Shown here: positions 8,601-14,323 of the stretch, one piece after another | Layout of the letters: every line of letters starts with the position of its first letter | Position numbering within the stretch: position 1 is the stretch's first letter | Source: a virus | Reading direction: 5' to 3' (one strand) | Length of the DNA: 57,111 nt | Virus record (IMG/VR): IMGVR_UViG_3300038552_000393 | Coordinates: 1 to 57,111 of that record | Program-made: the position numbers and the translations under genes | The notes under the pieces: model-generated | Told to the model about the DNA's origin: nothing | Databases searched by the model: none | Seen by the model: only the letters and a program-made list of their open reading frames with translations

Positions 8601-8834
8601 CTAATTCTCCTTTTTCTGATGTTTCAATCCACGCCCACGTGGGGAAGACTTTATCTGAATTTTTCTGCTCAACCACATCGGCACCACCACCCGGCCCGGC
8701 CACAGTTGTACATATTCCCGGTTGGGCAGGTTCAACGCCTTGCCGGTCTCGGCCACGCGCACAACGATCTTGCGCGCATCGATGGACAAAAGATCGCTGA
8801 TAACAATCACGTCAACCGCCCGGGTTCGCCGCAT
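8601..8834 (-). CDS. Small hypothetical protein whose 3' end contains a CRISPR-like repeat
   Basis: A 77-residue protein. The N-terminal 55 residues look like a small beta-rich domain (VDVIVISDLLSIDARKIVV, then LNLPNREYVQLWPGRVVVP). The last 15 residues (SSPRGRGLKHQKKEN) are coded by a 29-base sequence closely resembling a type I-C CRISPR repeat plus the ribosome site of the next gene. Such an ending is what a repeat gives in this frame, so the tail is probably not functional as protein. GGAGAGACAGG precedes the ATG, which overlaps the preceding gene. Function unknown. Confidence 0.6.
   Translation of the reverse strand: MRRTRAVDVIVISDLLSIDARKIVVRVAETGKALNLPNREYVQLWPGRVVVPMWLSRKIQIKSSPRGRGLKHQKKEN
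8621..8649 (-). repeat. Solitary type I-C-like CRISPR repeat
   Basis: On the minus strand the sequence begins GTCTTCCCCACGTGGG and ends GCGTGGATTGAAAC. The last 14 bases equal the 3' part of typical type I-C (Cas5d-processed) repeats, including the ATTGAAAC handle, and the 5' GTC...CCCCACG also fits. A short stem (CCACG with CGUGG, loop UGGG) can form just before the handle. There is only one copy: no second repeat within several hundred bases on either side and no cas gene in the window. It lies in sense in the mRNA of the early operon, just upstream of the DHH gene. Resemblance is from memory of repeat families, not from a search. Confidence 0.82.
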
Positions 8835-9054
8835 CCTGTCTCTCCCGTATCAGCAGCCGGTCGAGATCGGCCGCGTGGTACAATTTTACCCGGCCGCAGA
8901 CCCGGCAACAGACCTGCCCGGACAGCCGGTCGAAGTAGGCCGGCGACATATTGCAATAAATCGCCGCCTCTTCGCGCCTCAGCCAGGGGCTGACGATCCG
9001 GGTGGTCTGCACCTGGCCCGACCGCTCTTGTTGGTGGCAGATAACCTCTCTCAT
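8812..9054 (-). CDS. Excisionase-like HTH protein
   Basis: An 80-residue protein. WLRREEAAIYCNMSPAYFDR is a typical HTH_17/excisionase helix pair, followed by a Cys-containing wing (CCRVCGRVKLYHAADLDRL). The final 'hydrophobic-HAADLDRLL' helix fits the Xis/AlpA pattern. Start ATG 9054 is chosen for AAGGGTGG upstream; the frame stays open to 9147. With 2588-2836 it is one of two excisionase-type genes. Either could assist the integrase or control the early operon. Confidence 0.72.
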   Translation of the reverse strand: MREVICHQQERSGQVQTTRIVSPWLRREEAAIYCNMSPAYFDRLSGQVCCRVCGRVKLYHAADLDRLLIRERQDAANPGG

Positions 9055-9251
9055 TGGACCACCCTTAGTCGTTGCCGCCGGGCGCGCTTGGCATGCTTGA
9101 TCAGTGCTCGCCCGATGGCCTCCGCTACCGGGATGGGCATCACCCATTCGGCCTGAAGGTGGGAGTCACGCATCGTCACCCGGCCAAGAGCGTTATGCGA
9201 TATGCTGATCGTCGGTTGCGCGGTCTCGTTTTCCGCCGGTTTTTCGTCCAT
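9051..9251 (-). CDS. Small hypothetical protein
   Basis: A 66-residue protein with a good ribosome site (AAAGGGGTGAAGA) before ATG 9251. The acidic N-terminus (MDEKPAENE) leads into a short strand region and a basic C-terminal helix (RALIKHAKRARRQRLRVVQ), suggesting nucleic-acid contact. Its stop overlaps the start of the excisionase-like gene, so the two are coupled. No family is recognised. Confidence 0.55.
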   Translation of the reverse strand: MDEKPAENETAQPTISISHNALGRVTMRDSHLQAEWVMPIPVAEAIGRALIKHAKRARRQRLRVVQ

Positions 9252-9254
9252 TCT

Positions 9255-9497
9255 TCACCCCTTTCTTGATCGGGCTGCCAAAAGCCCTTCTTTTATCAGC
9301 AACCACGTCACGGCCCGGTAATCCAGCCGGACAGAGGCGCAGAAAAAATGATGCAACCGCTCGTCGAAAAAATAGCCGGCACCATCCTCGCCACGCCCCA
9401 AATCCTTGATCGCCGTCAGCAGGACGGCCAGGCAGAGCCGCTGCCAGGGGCTCTGCCGCATGGCCAGCCGGCTTACGCGATGTATAACTCGATGCAT
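9255..9497 (-). CDS. Small hypothetical protein
   Basis: An 80-residue basic protein. ATG 9497 follows GAGGGATGACGCC and lies four bases after the stop of the HTH gene. It contains MRQSPWQRLCLAVLLTAIKDL, an amphipathic to hydrophobic helix, and a C-terminal region YRAVTWLLIKEGLL. A longer frame upstream overlaps the HTH gene and lacks a ribosome site. The pattern is similar to small phage proteins of unknown role; no function is assigned. Confidence 0.55.
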   Translation of the reverse strand: MHRVIHRVSRLAMRQSPWQRLCLAVLLTAIKDLGRGEDGAGYFFDERLHHFFCASVRLDYRAVTWLLIKEGLLAARSRKG

Positions 9498-9501
9498 GGC
9501 G

Positions 9502-9768
9502 TCATCCCTCTTCGTCGGCATCGGCCGCGCCATTGATATGTTGTGAAATTCCGTCCGCAATCACCGCCATGTCCTTAGTCATCCAGACCGCCAGCGGCAC
9601 CCCGGACACCTCGGCCAAGAGCAGGGCACGCTCATAACTCGGCCTGATCTTGGCCGTCAGGACCCTGGATACCCAGTCCTTTCGGTATCCGGTCTGCTCT
9701 GATAGATACGTGGCATATCCCCGATCTATGCCCTTATTAACCATGATGCCTGCACCTGTTAACACCAT
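9502..9768 (-). CDS. Cro-like helix-turn-helix regulator
   Basis: An 88-residue protein with the HTH-like core RGYATYLSEQTGYRKDWVSR followed by VLTAKIRPSYERALLLAEVSGVPLAVWMTKD. This core is clearly paralogous to the C-terminus of the BRO protein at 10478-11284 and more weakly to 11806-12024. Two starts are possible: ATG 9768 and ATG 9744, each preceded by a copy of AACAGGTG. A perfect 24-bp palindrome lies about 30 bases upstream of the first, where an autoregulatory operator would sit. It may be the first gene of the early operon. Confidence 0.72.
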   Translation of the reverse strand: MVLTGAGIMVNKGIDRGYATYLSEQTGYRKDWVSRVLTAKIRPSYERALLLAEVSGVPLAVWMTKDMAVIADGISQHINGAADADEEG

Positions 9769-9795
9769 TGATTTACACCTGTTAACTATTCGTGT

Positions 9796-9819
9796 TTTCG
9801 CAATTTGCAAATTGCGAAA
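9796..9819. promoter_or_regulatory. 24-bp perfect palindrome, candidate operator
   Basis: The arms are TTTCGCAATTTG and CAAATTGCGAAA, perfectly complementary over 24 bases. The element sits upstream of the HTH gene at 9502-9768 and just beyond the end of 9828-10043. A 22/24 match lies at 56561-56584 and a shorter form (TTCGCA-TAT-TGCGAA) at 56073-56087. Perfect dyads of this type normally bind dimeric HTH regulators; which protein binds is not known. Confidence 0.6.
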
Positions 9820-9827
9820 TGCCATTT

Positions 9828-10043
9828 TCAAGGGCGTTCAAAGTTGCGCCGCACGCAACTTTCATTGGCACTCAAAGTTGCGTGCGACGCAACTTCAGGC
9901 TCAAAGTTGCGTCGCACGCAACTTTCGTTGGCACTCAAAGTTGCGTGCGACGCAACTTTGAGTGCTTGCGTAACGTCATCGAATCCGATTACCCTTGAGC
10001 GAATCCGGCTGGCCAGAAGGTGCTGCAGATCTGATATCCGCAT
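9828..10043 (-). CDS. Small protein with repeat-derived C-terminus
   Basis: A 71-residue ORF with a strong site (AAGGAGTACCC) before ATG 10043. The first 30 residues (MRISDLQHLLASRIRSRVIG...) look like an ordinary short phage protein. The remainder is translated from the palindrome array and repeats itself: VASHATLSANESCVRRNFE occurs twice. The array has therefore probably inserted into, or expanded at, the 3' end of this gene. The original length and function cannot be seen. Confidence 0.5.
   Translation of the reverse strand: MRISDLQHLLASRIRSRVIGFDDVTQALKVASHATLSANESCVRRNFEPEVASHATLSANESCVRRNFERP
9840..9959. repeat. Array of four 23-bp palindromes
   Basis: Four copies of a dyad with arms AAAGTTGCGT and ACGCAACTTT around a 3-base centre: 9840-9862, 9874-9895 (one base short), 9903-9925 and 9937-9959. 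Centres alternate in orientation (CGC, GCG, CGC, GCG), and copies 1-2 and 3-4 form two near-identical units sharing the linker TTGGCACTC. Spacings of start points are 34, 29 and 34 bases. It looks like a duplicated palindrome pair rather than a CRISPR array. Each copy could fold as a strong hairpin or bind a dimeric protein. Confidence 0.85.
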
Positions 10044-10114
10044 GGGTACTCCTTGTCGGCTATTGGGTTGGCATTGACCCTCGCGAATCGTGAGGGCCAT
10101 TCTATCTGATGGAA

Positions 10115-10145
10115 CGCCGCGCCGCCGGATAGCAGCGGCGCGGCG
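10115..10145. terminator. Strong G+C hairpin, possible terminator or attenuator
   Basis: CGCCGCGCCGC and GCGGCGCGGCG form an 11-bp perfect stem with a 9-base loop. It lies in the 169-base gap between the membrane protein gene ending at 10213 and the start of the next gene at 10043. No clear T tract follows on either strand, so factor-independent termination is doubtful. A second small dyad (CCCTCGCG-AAT-CGTGAGGG) lies at about 10078-10096. Otherwise the gap 10044-10212 holds nothing recognisable. Confidence 0.45.
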
Positions 10146-10212
10146 GGGGTGCTTCCGTTCGCAGGCGGCTGGAACATGCAAGGGACCGCCGCTACTTTAC
10201 CCGTCGGAAGCC

Positions 10213-10488
10213 TTACCGGGGAGGAGGCACTTGCGCATACACCGGCTCGCGAGCTTGCCGCACGGCATCCGGCAAACTCGCGGCCGAAAAGAAGAGGCCG
10301 GCGACCAGGGCCACAACCAGCGCCATACCCATGGCCTCGGATATCAGGCGCATGACAATCTGCGGCATCCGGCTGGCGTCCGGCCTGTTGCGGGCTTGTT
10401 GCCGCAGGCATACGGGCACATGATCGACGGCGGGAATAGTCTCGTTCAGAAATGTGATGCGGGTCTTTGCCGAGCGGTTAGTTGGCAT
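10213..10488 (-). CDS. Small membrane-anchored protein
   Basis: A 91-residue protein with a basic, soluble N-terminal half and one membrane segment (MGMALVVALVAGLFFSAAS, about residues 53-71), ending in a proline-rich tail. Its ATG overlaps the end of the BRO gene (ATG within the last codons), so it is probably translated after it. No family was recognised. Confidence 0.55.
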   Translation of the reverse strand: MPTNRSAKTRITFLNETIPAVDHVPVCLRQQARNRPDASRMPQIVMRLISEAMGMALVVALVAGLFFSAASLPDAVRQAREPVYAQVPPPR

Positions 10489-11284
10489 CCTGCACCGCCT
10501 TTCCGATTAAATCCTCATCCTTGGACATCCAGATGGCCAAGGATATGCCGGACACCCTGGACAAAATGACCGCGCGGTCGAAACTGGCGCGGGATTTTGC
10601 GTTGAGCACCTTTGAAATATAGCTTTGGGTAAAGCCGGTCTTTTGTACCAGTGTCTGCGCGTAGCCACGCGGGGTTTTACCGCCGCCCGTAAACTTGCGC
10701 GGCTCTGAATAGGCCTTCGCCGGTTGCGCGGGTTTAGCAACCGGCGAAGGCGCATCGCCGGGCGGATTAATCTTAACCCCTACCATTTCCAGCACATCCA
10801 CCCCGTGAAGTTCCTTGACCATCTCGTTGGCCTTCAGCCGGCACTCGTCGATCGTCATGCCGGCCCGCTGGCAAACCCGGATGCCGGCGCCGAAATCGCG
10901 ATCCAGAATGGTCAAGGGGACTTGATCGGGACGGGGAGGGGAGGAGGGGCGGGGAGCCTGGTAGCCGCCGGTCTTGCGGATCGAGGGCAGGACCTCGTGG
11001 GTCACCCAGCGCCGGAAGGGCTTGGCCTCCGGTTTGTTGCTGCGCATGATCAGGGTGTAAAGACCGGATTCGCTGATGGTCGTCACGTCGCGTTGCTGAC
11101 CTGCACCGTATATTTTACGGTTCAGCTTTTCGTCCTCATCCAATTTTTCACACGCTTGCCAAGAATCGGCTATGCCCAACACGTCGCAAACATCCTTGGC
11201 CACCCACCATGGGTTGCCGGCTTCATCCATTAAAACCCGGACCGATTGATCGTTGTAACTGAATGCCATTAAATCGCCTTGCAT
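10478..11284 (-). CDS. BRO-family protein with C-terminal HTH
   Basis: A 268-residue regulator. The N-terminal 110 residues form a Bro-N domain (YNDQSVRVLMDEAGNPWWVA KDVCDVLGI in one run, then ESGLYTLIMRSNKPEAKPF and HEVLPSIRKTGGY), a DNA-binding domain common in temperate phages and large DNA viruses. A Pro-rich linker leads to a C-terminal HTH unit (RGYAQTLVQKTGFTQSYIS ... SGISLAIWMSKDED) closely similar to the protein at 9502-9768. ATG 11284 follows an excellent GGAGGTGATTTT; the open frame extends 64 codons further but is not supported. Upstream dyads (11316-11367) suggest regulation. Confidence 0.85.
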   Translation of the reverse strand: MQGDLMAFSYNDQSVRVLMDEAGNPWWVAKDVCDVLGIADSWQACEKLDEDEKLNRKIYGAGQQRDVTTISESGLYTLIMRSNKPEAKPFRRWVTHEVLPSIRKTGGYQAPRPSSPPRPDQVPLTILDRDFGAGIRVCQRAGMTIDECRLKANEMVKELHGVDVLEMVGVKINPPGDAPSPVAKPAQPAKAYSEPRKFTGGGKTPRGYAQTLVQKTGFTQSYISKVLNAKSRASFDRAVILSRVSGISLAIWMSKDEDLIGKAVQDAN

Positions 11285-11315
11285 AAAATCACCTCCATCA
11301 TGTTGATTTATTGAT

Positions 11316-11367
11316 GGTTCACCTTGCTGACCCCCGCAGATCACCAAGGTGAACACAGGTGAACTTG
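11316..11367. promoter_or_regulatory. GGTGAAC dyads upstream of the BRO gene
   Basis: GTTCACCTTG (11317-11326) and CAAGGTGAAC (11345-11354) are perfect 10-base inverted repeats 18 bases apart, and a third half-site ACAGGTGAACTTG follows at about 11355-11367. They lie 32 to 83 bases upstream of the BRO start codon, where an operator would be expected. The regulator is unknown; the BRO protein itself or a Cro-like paralogue are the natural candidates. Confidence 0.55.
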
Positions 11368-11389
11368 CCGTGAATAAAAATTCACGGCA
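11366..11389. terminator. Hairpin at the end of gene 11382-11663
   Basis: TGCCGTGAAT and ATTCACGGCA form a 10-bp perfect stem with a 4-base A/T loop. It overlaps the last codons of the gene at 11382-11663 and sits before the BRO promoter region, so it would mark the 3' end of that transcript. No long T tract follows. Confidence 0.5.
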
Positions 11390-11663
11390 GACTGCTGAGC
11401 AATGCCACAACGGCCTGCTCGTACCGCCACAATCTTTCTTCAATTGGAAGGATCCGCAATTGAGTCTCGATCGCACGGCTGATGAACGTCGAAAGTCCGA
11501 CTCCCAGTTCGGAACAGACAGCCCGCAGAGCGGCCTTCTGTGTCTCGGTCAGCTTGACCTGGCACCCGTCTGTTTTCGACTCGCTCCGGGGTGCGTCCCG
11601 GTAAGCTTCGAGAGTTTTTTCGATGTTCACGGTCCCGCCAAACACACAATTTTCAATCTTCAT
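11382..11663 (-). CDS. Small putative ribbon-helix-helix-like protein
   Basis: A 93-residue protein. The segment QVKLTETQKAALRAVCSELG followed by VGLSTFISRAIETQLRIL has the strand-helix-helix layout of MetJ/Arc or MobC-type DNA-binding proteins. A short C-terminal helix follows. Start ATG 11663 (AAAGGGGAAAAGCAGA upstream) is preferred; another start at 11756 also has a good GGGGAG and would add 31 residues. Likely a transcriptional regulator of the immunity region. Confidence 0.55.
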   Translation of the reverse strand: MKIENCVFGGTVNIEKTLEAYRDAPRSESKTDGCQVKLTETQKAALRAVCSELGVGLSTFISRAIETQLRILPIEERLWRYEQAVVALLSSLP

Positions 11664-11805
11664 TCTGCTTTTCCCCTTTGTTTGTTCACCCCCTTGCCTA
11701 CCTTTTTCGATCGGACGGGGGACTCTCATTGGATGGTTTGCCATTGCCATCATCATCTTCACTCCCCTCATTTGCCCGACCGTTTTTGCTGTTTTTTTTA
11801 ACCTA

Positions 11806-12024
11806 TCAATAATCAAGCTGATTCATTCTTATCAATTCACGCTTGATCTCTTCGGAGGAACCAAACAACCAGATGCACGCAGTAACTCCAGTCACATCTT
11901 CAAGCACCTTGGCGCGCAATCTTCCAGGACGTTTTCTGGTCCCGGCATAATCGGAAAGCTCCTGAGTTTTTATCCCTGTTTGTTTTTTGATATTTTTTAA
12001 TAACCCGTAAGGAAGCCTAAGCAT
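11806..12024 (-). CDS. Cro-like HTH protein divergent from the repressor
   Basis: A 72-residue basic protein. PYGLLKNIKKQTGIKTQEL then SDYAGTRKRPGRLRAKVLED matches a short XRE/Cro-like HTH, and its end (VTGVTACIWLFGSSEEI) resembles the SGxxLAxWMxKDE ending of the two other HTH proteins nearby. ATG 12024 is eight bases after AGGAGA. The gene is the first minus-strand gene opposite the plus-strand repressor, with 126 bases of dyad-rich sequence between them, the usual cro position. Confidence 0.7.
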   Translation of the reverse strand: MLRLPYGLLKNIKKQTGIKTQELSDYAGTRKRPGRLRAKVLEDVTGVTACIWLFGSSEEIKRELIRMNQLDY

Positions 12025-12040
12025 GAGCACTGTCTCCTAT

Positions 12041-12091
12041 TGCACTTTTTAAATGCACTTATACACGAATAACGTGTATATGTCAAGTGCA
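12041..12091. promoter_or_regulatory. Operator cluster between cro-like gene and repressor
   Basis: The central dyad has arms TATACACG and CGTGTATA with a 5-base spacer (12060-12080). It is flanked by TGCACTT (12041-12047), ATGCACTT (12053-12060) and the inverse AAGTGCA (12085-12091), followed by ATGCAT. The whole is symmetric around the central dyad and lies between two divergent HTH genes, the classical arrangement of a lysogeny switch. Divergent promoters must overlap it; no convincing -35/-10 pair can be assigned by eye. Confidence 0.65.
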
Positions 12092-12150
12092 AAAATGCAT
12101 TTATTTTGCGCATTGCGTAAGCGATGTACACCGTGATAGTGAAATATGTT

Positions 12151-12708
12151 ATGGACCCAGTTGATATTTTTAGAGAAAAACTGAGAAAAATCACCCTTGG
12201 CAAAAATCCTAGTCAGGCAGAAATTGCCAAATCGATTGGCATCACAGCAAGAGAGCTGAATGCGTTTATTCATAGCAATCGCCGCAAAACACCTAAGAAT
12301 TTGGGCACCGGGAAGCTCCTGGATATTTGCGAATTTCTTGGCGTCCGTTATGATGAGATGGTGCGGCCAGATGATGTTAATTGCCAACTCCTGGAAGATG
12401 CGGAGATAATTGACAACGTTATTGAATCCGAACACTTCGCCATCCTGAAGCAGTTCAAGGACAAATCAGCCGCCAAGAACATCAATGCAGATTTGTTGGA
12501 ACTGGAACGGATGGACCCTCTGGCCTTCCAGGAGACAGCGGCTTACATCAGGGGGATGGTCAAGGGGCTGAAGAAAGCCCGCGATATCCAGCGTCGGCCC
12601 GAGCGCCGCATCGCGCAACGCCGTGGCGCTGCTGACGACACCTCGAACCCGGACAAGATCAACCGCAGGTTGCTGCCGGACCGCCGAAAAAACGGCTCGA
12701 CCGGGTGA
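12151..12708 (+). CDS. XRE-type repressor (CI-like)
   Basis: A 185-residue protein with an N-terminal HTH (NPSQAEIAKSIGITARELNA, about residues 28-47, then FIHSNRRK), a central acidic region, and helices suited to oligomerisation (EHFAILKQFKDKSAAKNINA, LAFQETAAYIRGMVKGLKK). There is no S24/LexA-type peptidase domain, so RecA-driven self-cleavage is not expected. The C-terminus is Arg-rich (QRRPERRIAQRRG, RRLLPDRRK). ATG 12151 is chosen because the protein then starts in typical repressor style; the ribosome site is weak. It is the likely lysogeny repressor. Confidence 0.75.
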   Translation: MDPVDIFREKLRKITLGKNPSQAEIAKSIGITARELNAFIHSNRRKTPKNLGTGKLLDICEFLGVRYDEMVRPDDVNCQLLEDAEIIDNVIESEHFAILKQFKDKSAAKNINADLLELERMDPLAFQETAAYIRGMVKGLKKARDIQRRPERRIAQRRGAADDTSNPDKINRRLLPDRRKNGSTG

Positions 12709-12791
12709 TGGGGAGACGCTTGAATATCGTCTATGTGCGCTTCAAATAAAACGAAGTCATGGAGGCTCAATTGATTATTGCGAAAGGATCG

Positions 12792-13217
12792 ATGCTATTT
12801 TCGGCTTTTATCTTTTATTTCCTATTGGCCGTTCCATTTTCATTCGCTGATAAATGGTCCTGGGCCGATTACTGGCATAATTTAAGCGCGCTAGAAAAAT
12901 CGATATTTTTGGCTGGCTTTTCTTCCGGTAGGGCTGAAACTTATAACCAAATAACTGGCCATTTATGGGATGACTGTCGCAGAAAAGCTCACGAATCATA
13001 CCTGATCAATAGTAAACTTTTTACAGAATACAAAAATGACAGAATCATTGAAGGGTTCGATGCCTTCTATTCAATAAATAGCAATAGAAATATCCCCATC
13101 GAAATCGCGTTTCTTTTTGTTACCATGCGGTTGTCTGGGGCAAGTGACGATAGCTATAATAAATCCCTATCAGAAATTCAGCAACAATTCCCGTGGTGGG
13201 TTAATTCATCAAGGTAA
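12792..13217 (+). CDS. Secreted protein of unknown function
   Basis: A 141-residue protein with a signal peptide (MLFSAFIFYFLLAVPFSFA, cleavage before DKW). The mature part is hydrophilic and rich in aromatic and Ser/Asn residues, with two Cys-poor helical stretches. GAAAGGATCG precedes ATG 12792; a longer frame starts at 12759. DNA here is visibly more AT-rich than the phage genes on either side, and the gene is plus-strand next to the repressor, so it is probably a lysogenic-conversion (moron) gene. No family recognised. Confidence 0.65.
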   Translation: MLFSAFIFYFLLAVPFSFADKWSWADYWHNLSALEKSIFLAGFSSGRAETYNQITGHLWDDCRRKAHESYLINSKLFTEYKNDRIIEGFDAFYSINSNRNIPIEIAFLFVTMRLSGASDDSYNKSLSEIQQQFPWWVNSSR

Positions 13218-13221
13218 ATAA

Positions 13222-13929
13222 ATGCAAAATTCTAACGGATTGAAAACGCTTTTTGTTAGTGTAATTTTTGCAATAATTTTATCACTTTCCACGACTACAA
13301 AAGGATGGTGTGACGACTCTTGGCAAGGAAAGGTTGTCGGCATTTCAGACGGGGATACCATAACGGTGCTAAATGGCGGCATTGGCGAAAAAATTAGGCT
13401 CTATGGAATTGACTCGCCTGAAATTGGGCAAGATTTCGGGAAGAAGGCCAAGTCTTTTACGTCCGGTCAAGTGTTTGGAAAAATGGTAACCGTAGTACCC
13501 ATAGACCATGACAGGTATGCCCGAACGGTTGCGGTAATTTATGCCGCACCAAACGAAGAAAGCCTGAATGAAAGCATTTTGCGAGCAGGCTATGCCTGGT
13601 TATATAGCAAATACTGCAAGGCTCAGTTTTGTTCCGACTGGATTAAAATGGAGCAAGCTGCAAAAGAAAGCGGAATTGGCCTATGGTCCCAAAAAAATCC
13701 GGTCGCGCCTTGGGTCAGCAGGACAAGGAAGAGCACTTCTAATAGCGTGCCTGGTCTCGATAGCAACTCACCCGCAACCGAAACGATATATCATGGTAAC
13801 ACCCAATCCCATATCTTTCATAGCGCAGGATGCAAGCACTTTAATTGCAAGGCATGCACTGCCTCTTTTAGCGGCAGGGATGAGGCCATCACCGCTGGCT
13901 ATAGACCATGTAAAGCCTGTAATCCTTAA
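13222..13929 (+). CDS. Secreted thermonuclease (SNase-like) with Cys-rich C-terminal module
   Basis: A 235-residue nuclease. Signal peptide about 1-30 (FVSVIFAIILSLSTTTKGWC). The SNase domain shows VVGISDGDTITVL (calcium-site Asp), IRLYGIDSPE (catalytic Arg), HDRYARTVAVIY (second catalytic Arg) and a C-terminal ESGIGLW. After a Ser/Thr-rich linker comes YHGNTQSHIFHSAGCKHFN followed by CKACTASFSGRDEAITAGYR and PCKACNP, an Ada-type four-Cys metal-binding module. The same module ends the virion-operon protein at 41717-42247. Expected to act outside the cytoplasm on DNA or RNA. AAGGTAAATAA precedes the ATG. Confidence 0.9.
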   Translation: MQNSNGLKTLFVSVIFAIILSLSTTTKGWCDDSWQGKVVGISDGDTITVLNGGIGEKIRLYGIDSPEIGQDFGKKAKSFTSGQVFGKMVTVVPIDHDRYARTVAVIYAAPNEESLNESILRAGYAWLYSKYCKAQFCSDWIKMEQAAKESGIGLWSQKNPVAPWVSRTRKSTSNSVPGLDSNSPATETIYHGNTQSHIFHSAGCKHFNCKACTASFSGRDEAITAGYRPCKACNP

Positions 13930-14005
13930 GCAATAGCGGCGATGGATAGGCGGGATTAGTAAAAGGGAAATACCTTGGTTCTTGCTTTGAAAAAAAGGAG
14001 GGTAT

Positions 14006-14257
14006 ATGTCAAAATCCGTGGTTGTGTTCGCACTCTTGCTCGCCTTGCTTCCAATCTCAGCCATTGCCAGCGATCTTCCTGACATTTACCAGGACAAATC
14101 CGACGGCGTTTGCATGGAATCGCCTTCGGATGAGAATGTCATTCTGGCCGGACGCGGCTGCTGCTCGTATCATGACGGCGAGTGCGGGTGCGATGATTTC
14201 ACCGGCAGAACAAAATGTTGTGACGGCACGTTGAGCCCGTCTTGCCGATGTGATTAG
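14006..14257 (+). CDS. Small secreted Cys-rich protein
   Basis: An 83-residue protein with a signal peptide (VVVFALLLALLPISAIA) and a mature part with nine or so cysteines in a repeated pattern (RGCCSYHDGECGCDD, TKCCDGTLSPSCRCD). The spacing resembles small disulphide-bonded periplasmic proteins found in Geobacter and other environmental Gram-negatives; no function is known. AAAAGGAGGGTAT gives a strong start. It closes the plus-strand cargo cassette and faces the minus-strand late genes. Confidence 0.75.
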   Translation: MSKSVVVFALLLALLPISAIASDLPDIYQDKSDGVCMESPSDENVILAGRGCCSYHDGECGCDDFTGRTKCCDGTLSPSCRCD

Positions 14258-14323
14258 ATCGATAGAACAGGCCGCCTTGAACTACCTGCGCGCTCATAAA
14301 TAGGGGGCGGAGAGGGTGGAGTG

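Noticed and set aside
9840-9959. CRISPR array
   Set aside because: Repeats are self-complementary and separated by only 7-11 bases of related linker; there are no unique spacers and no cas genes.
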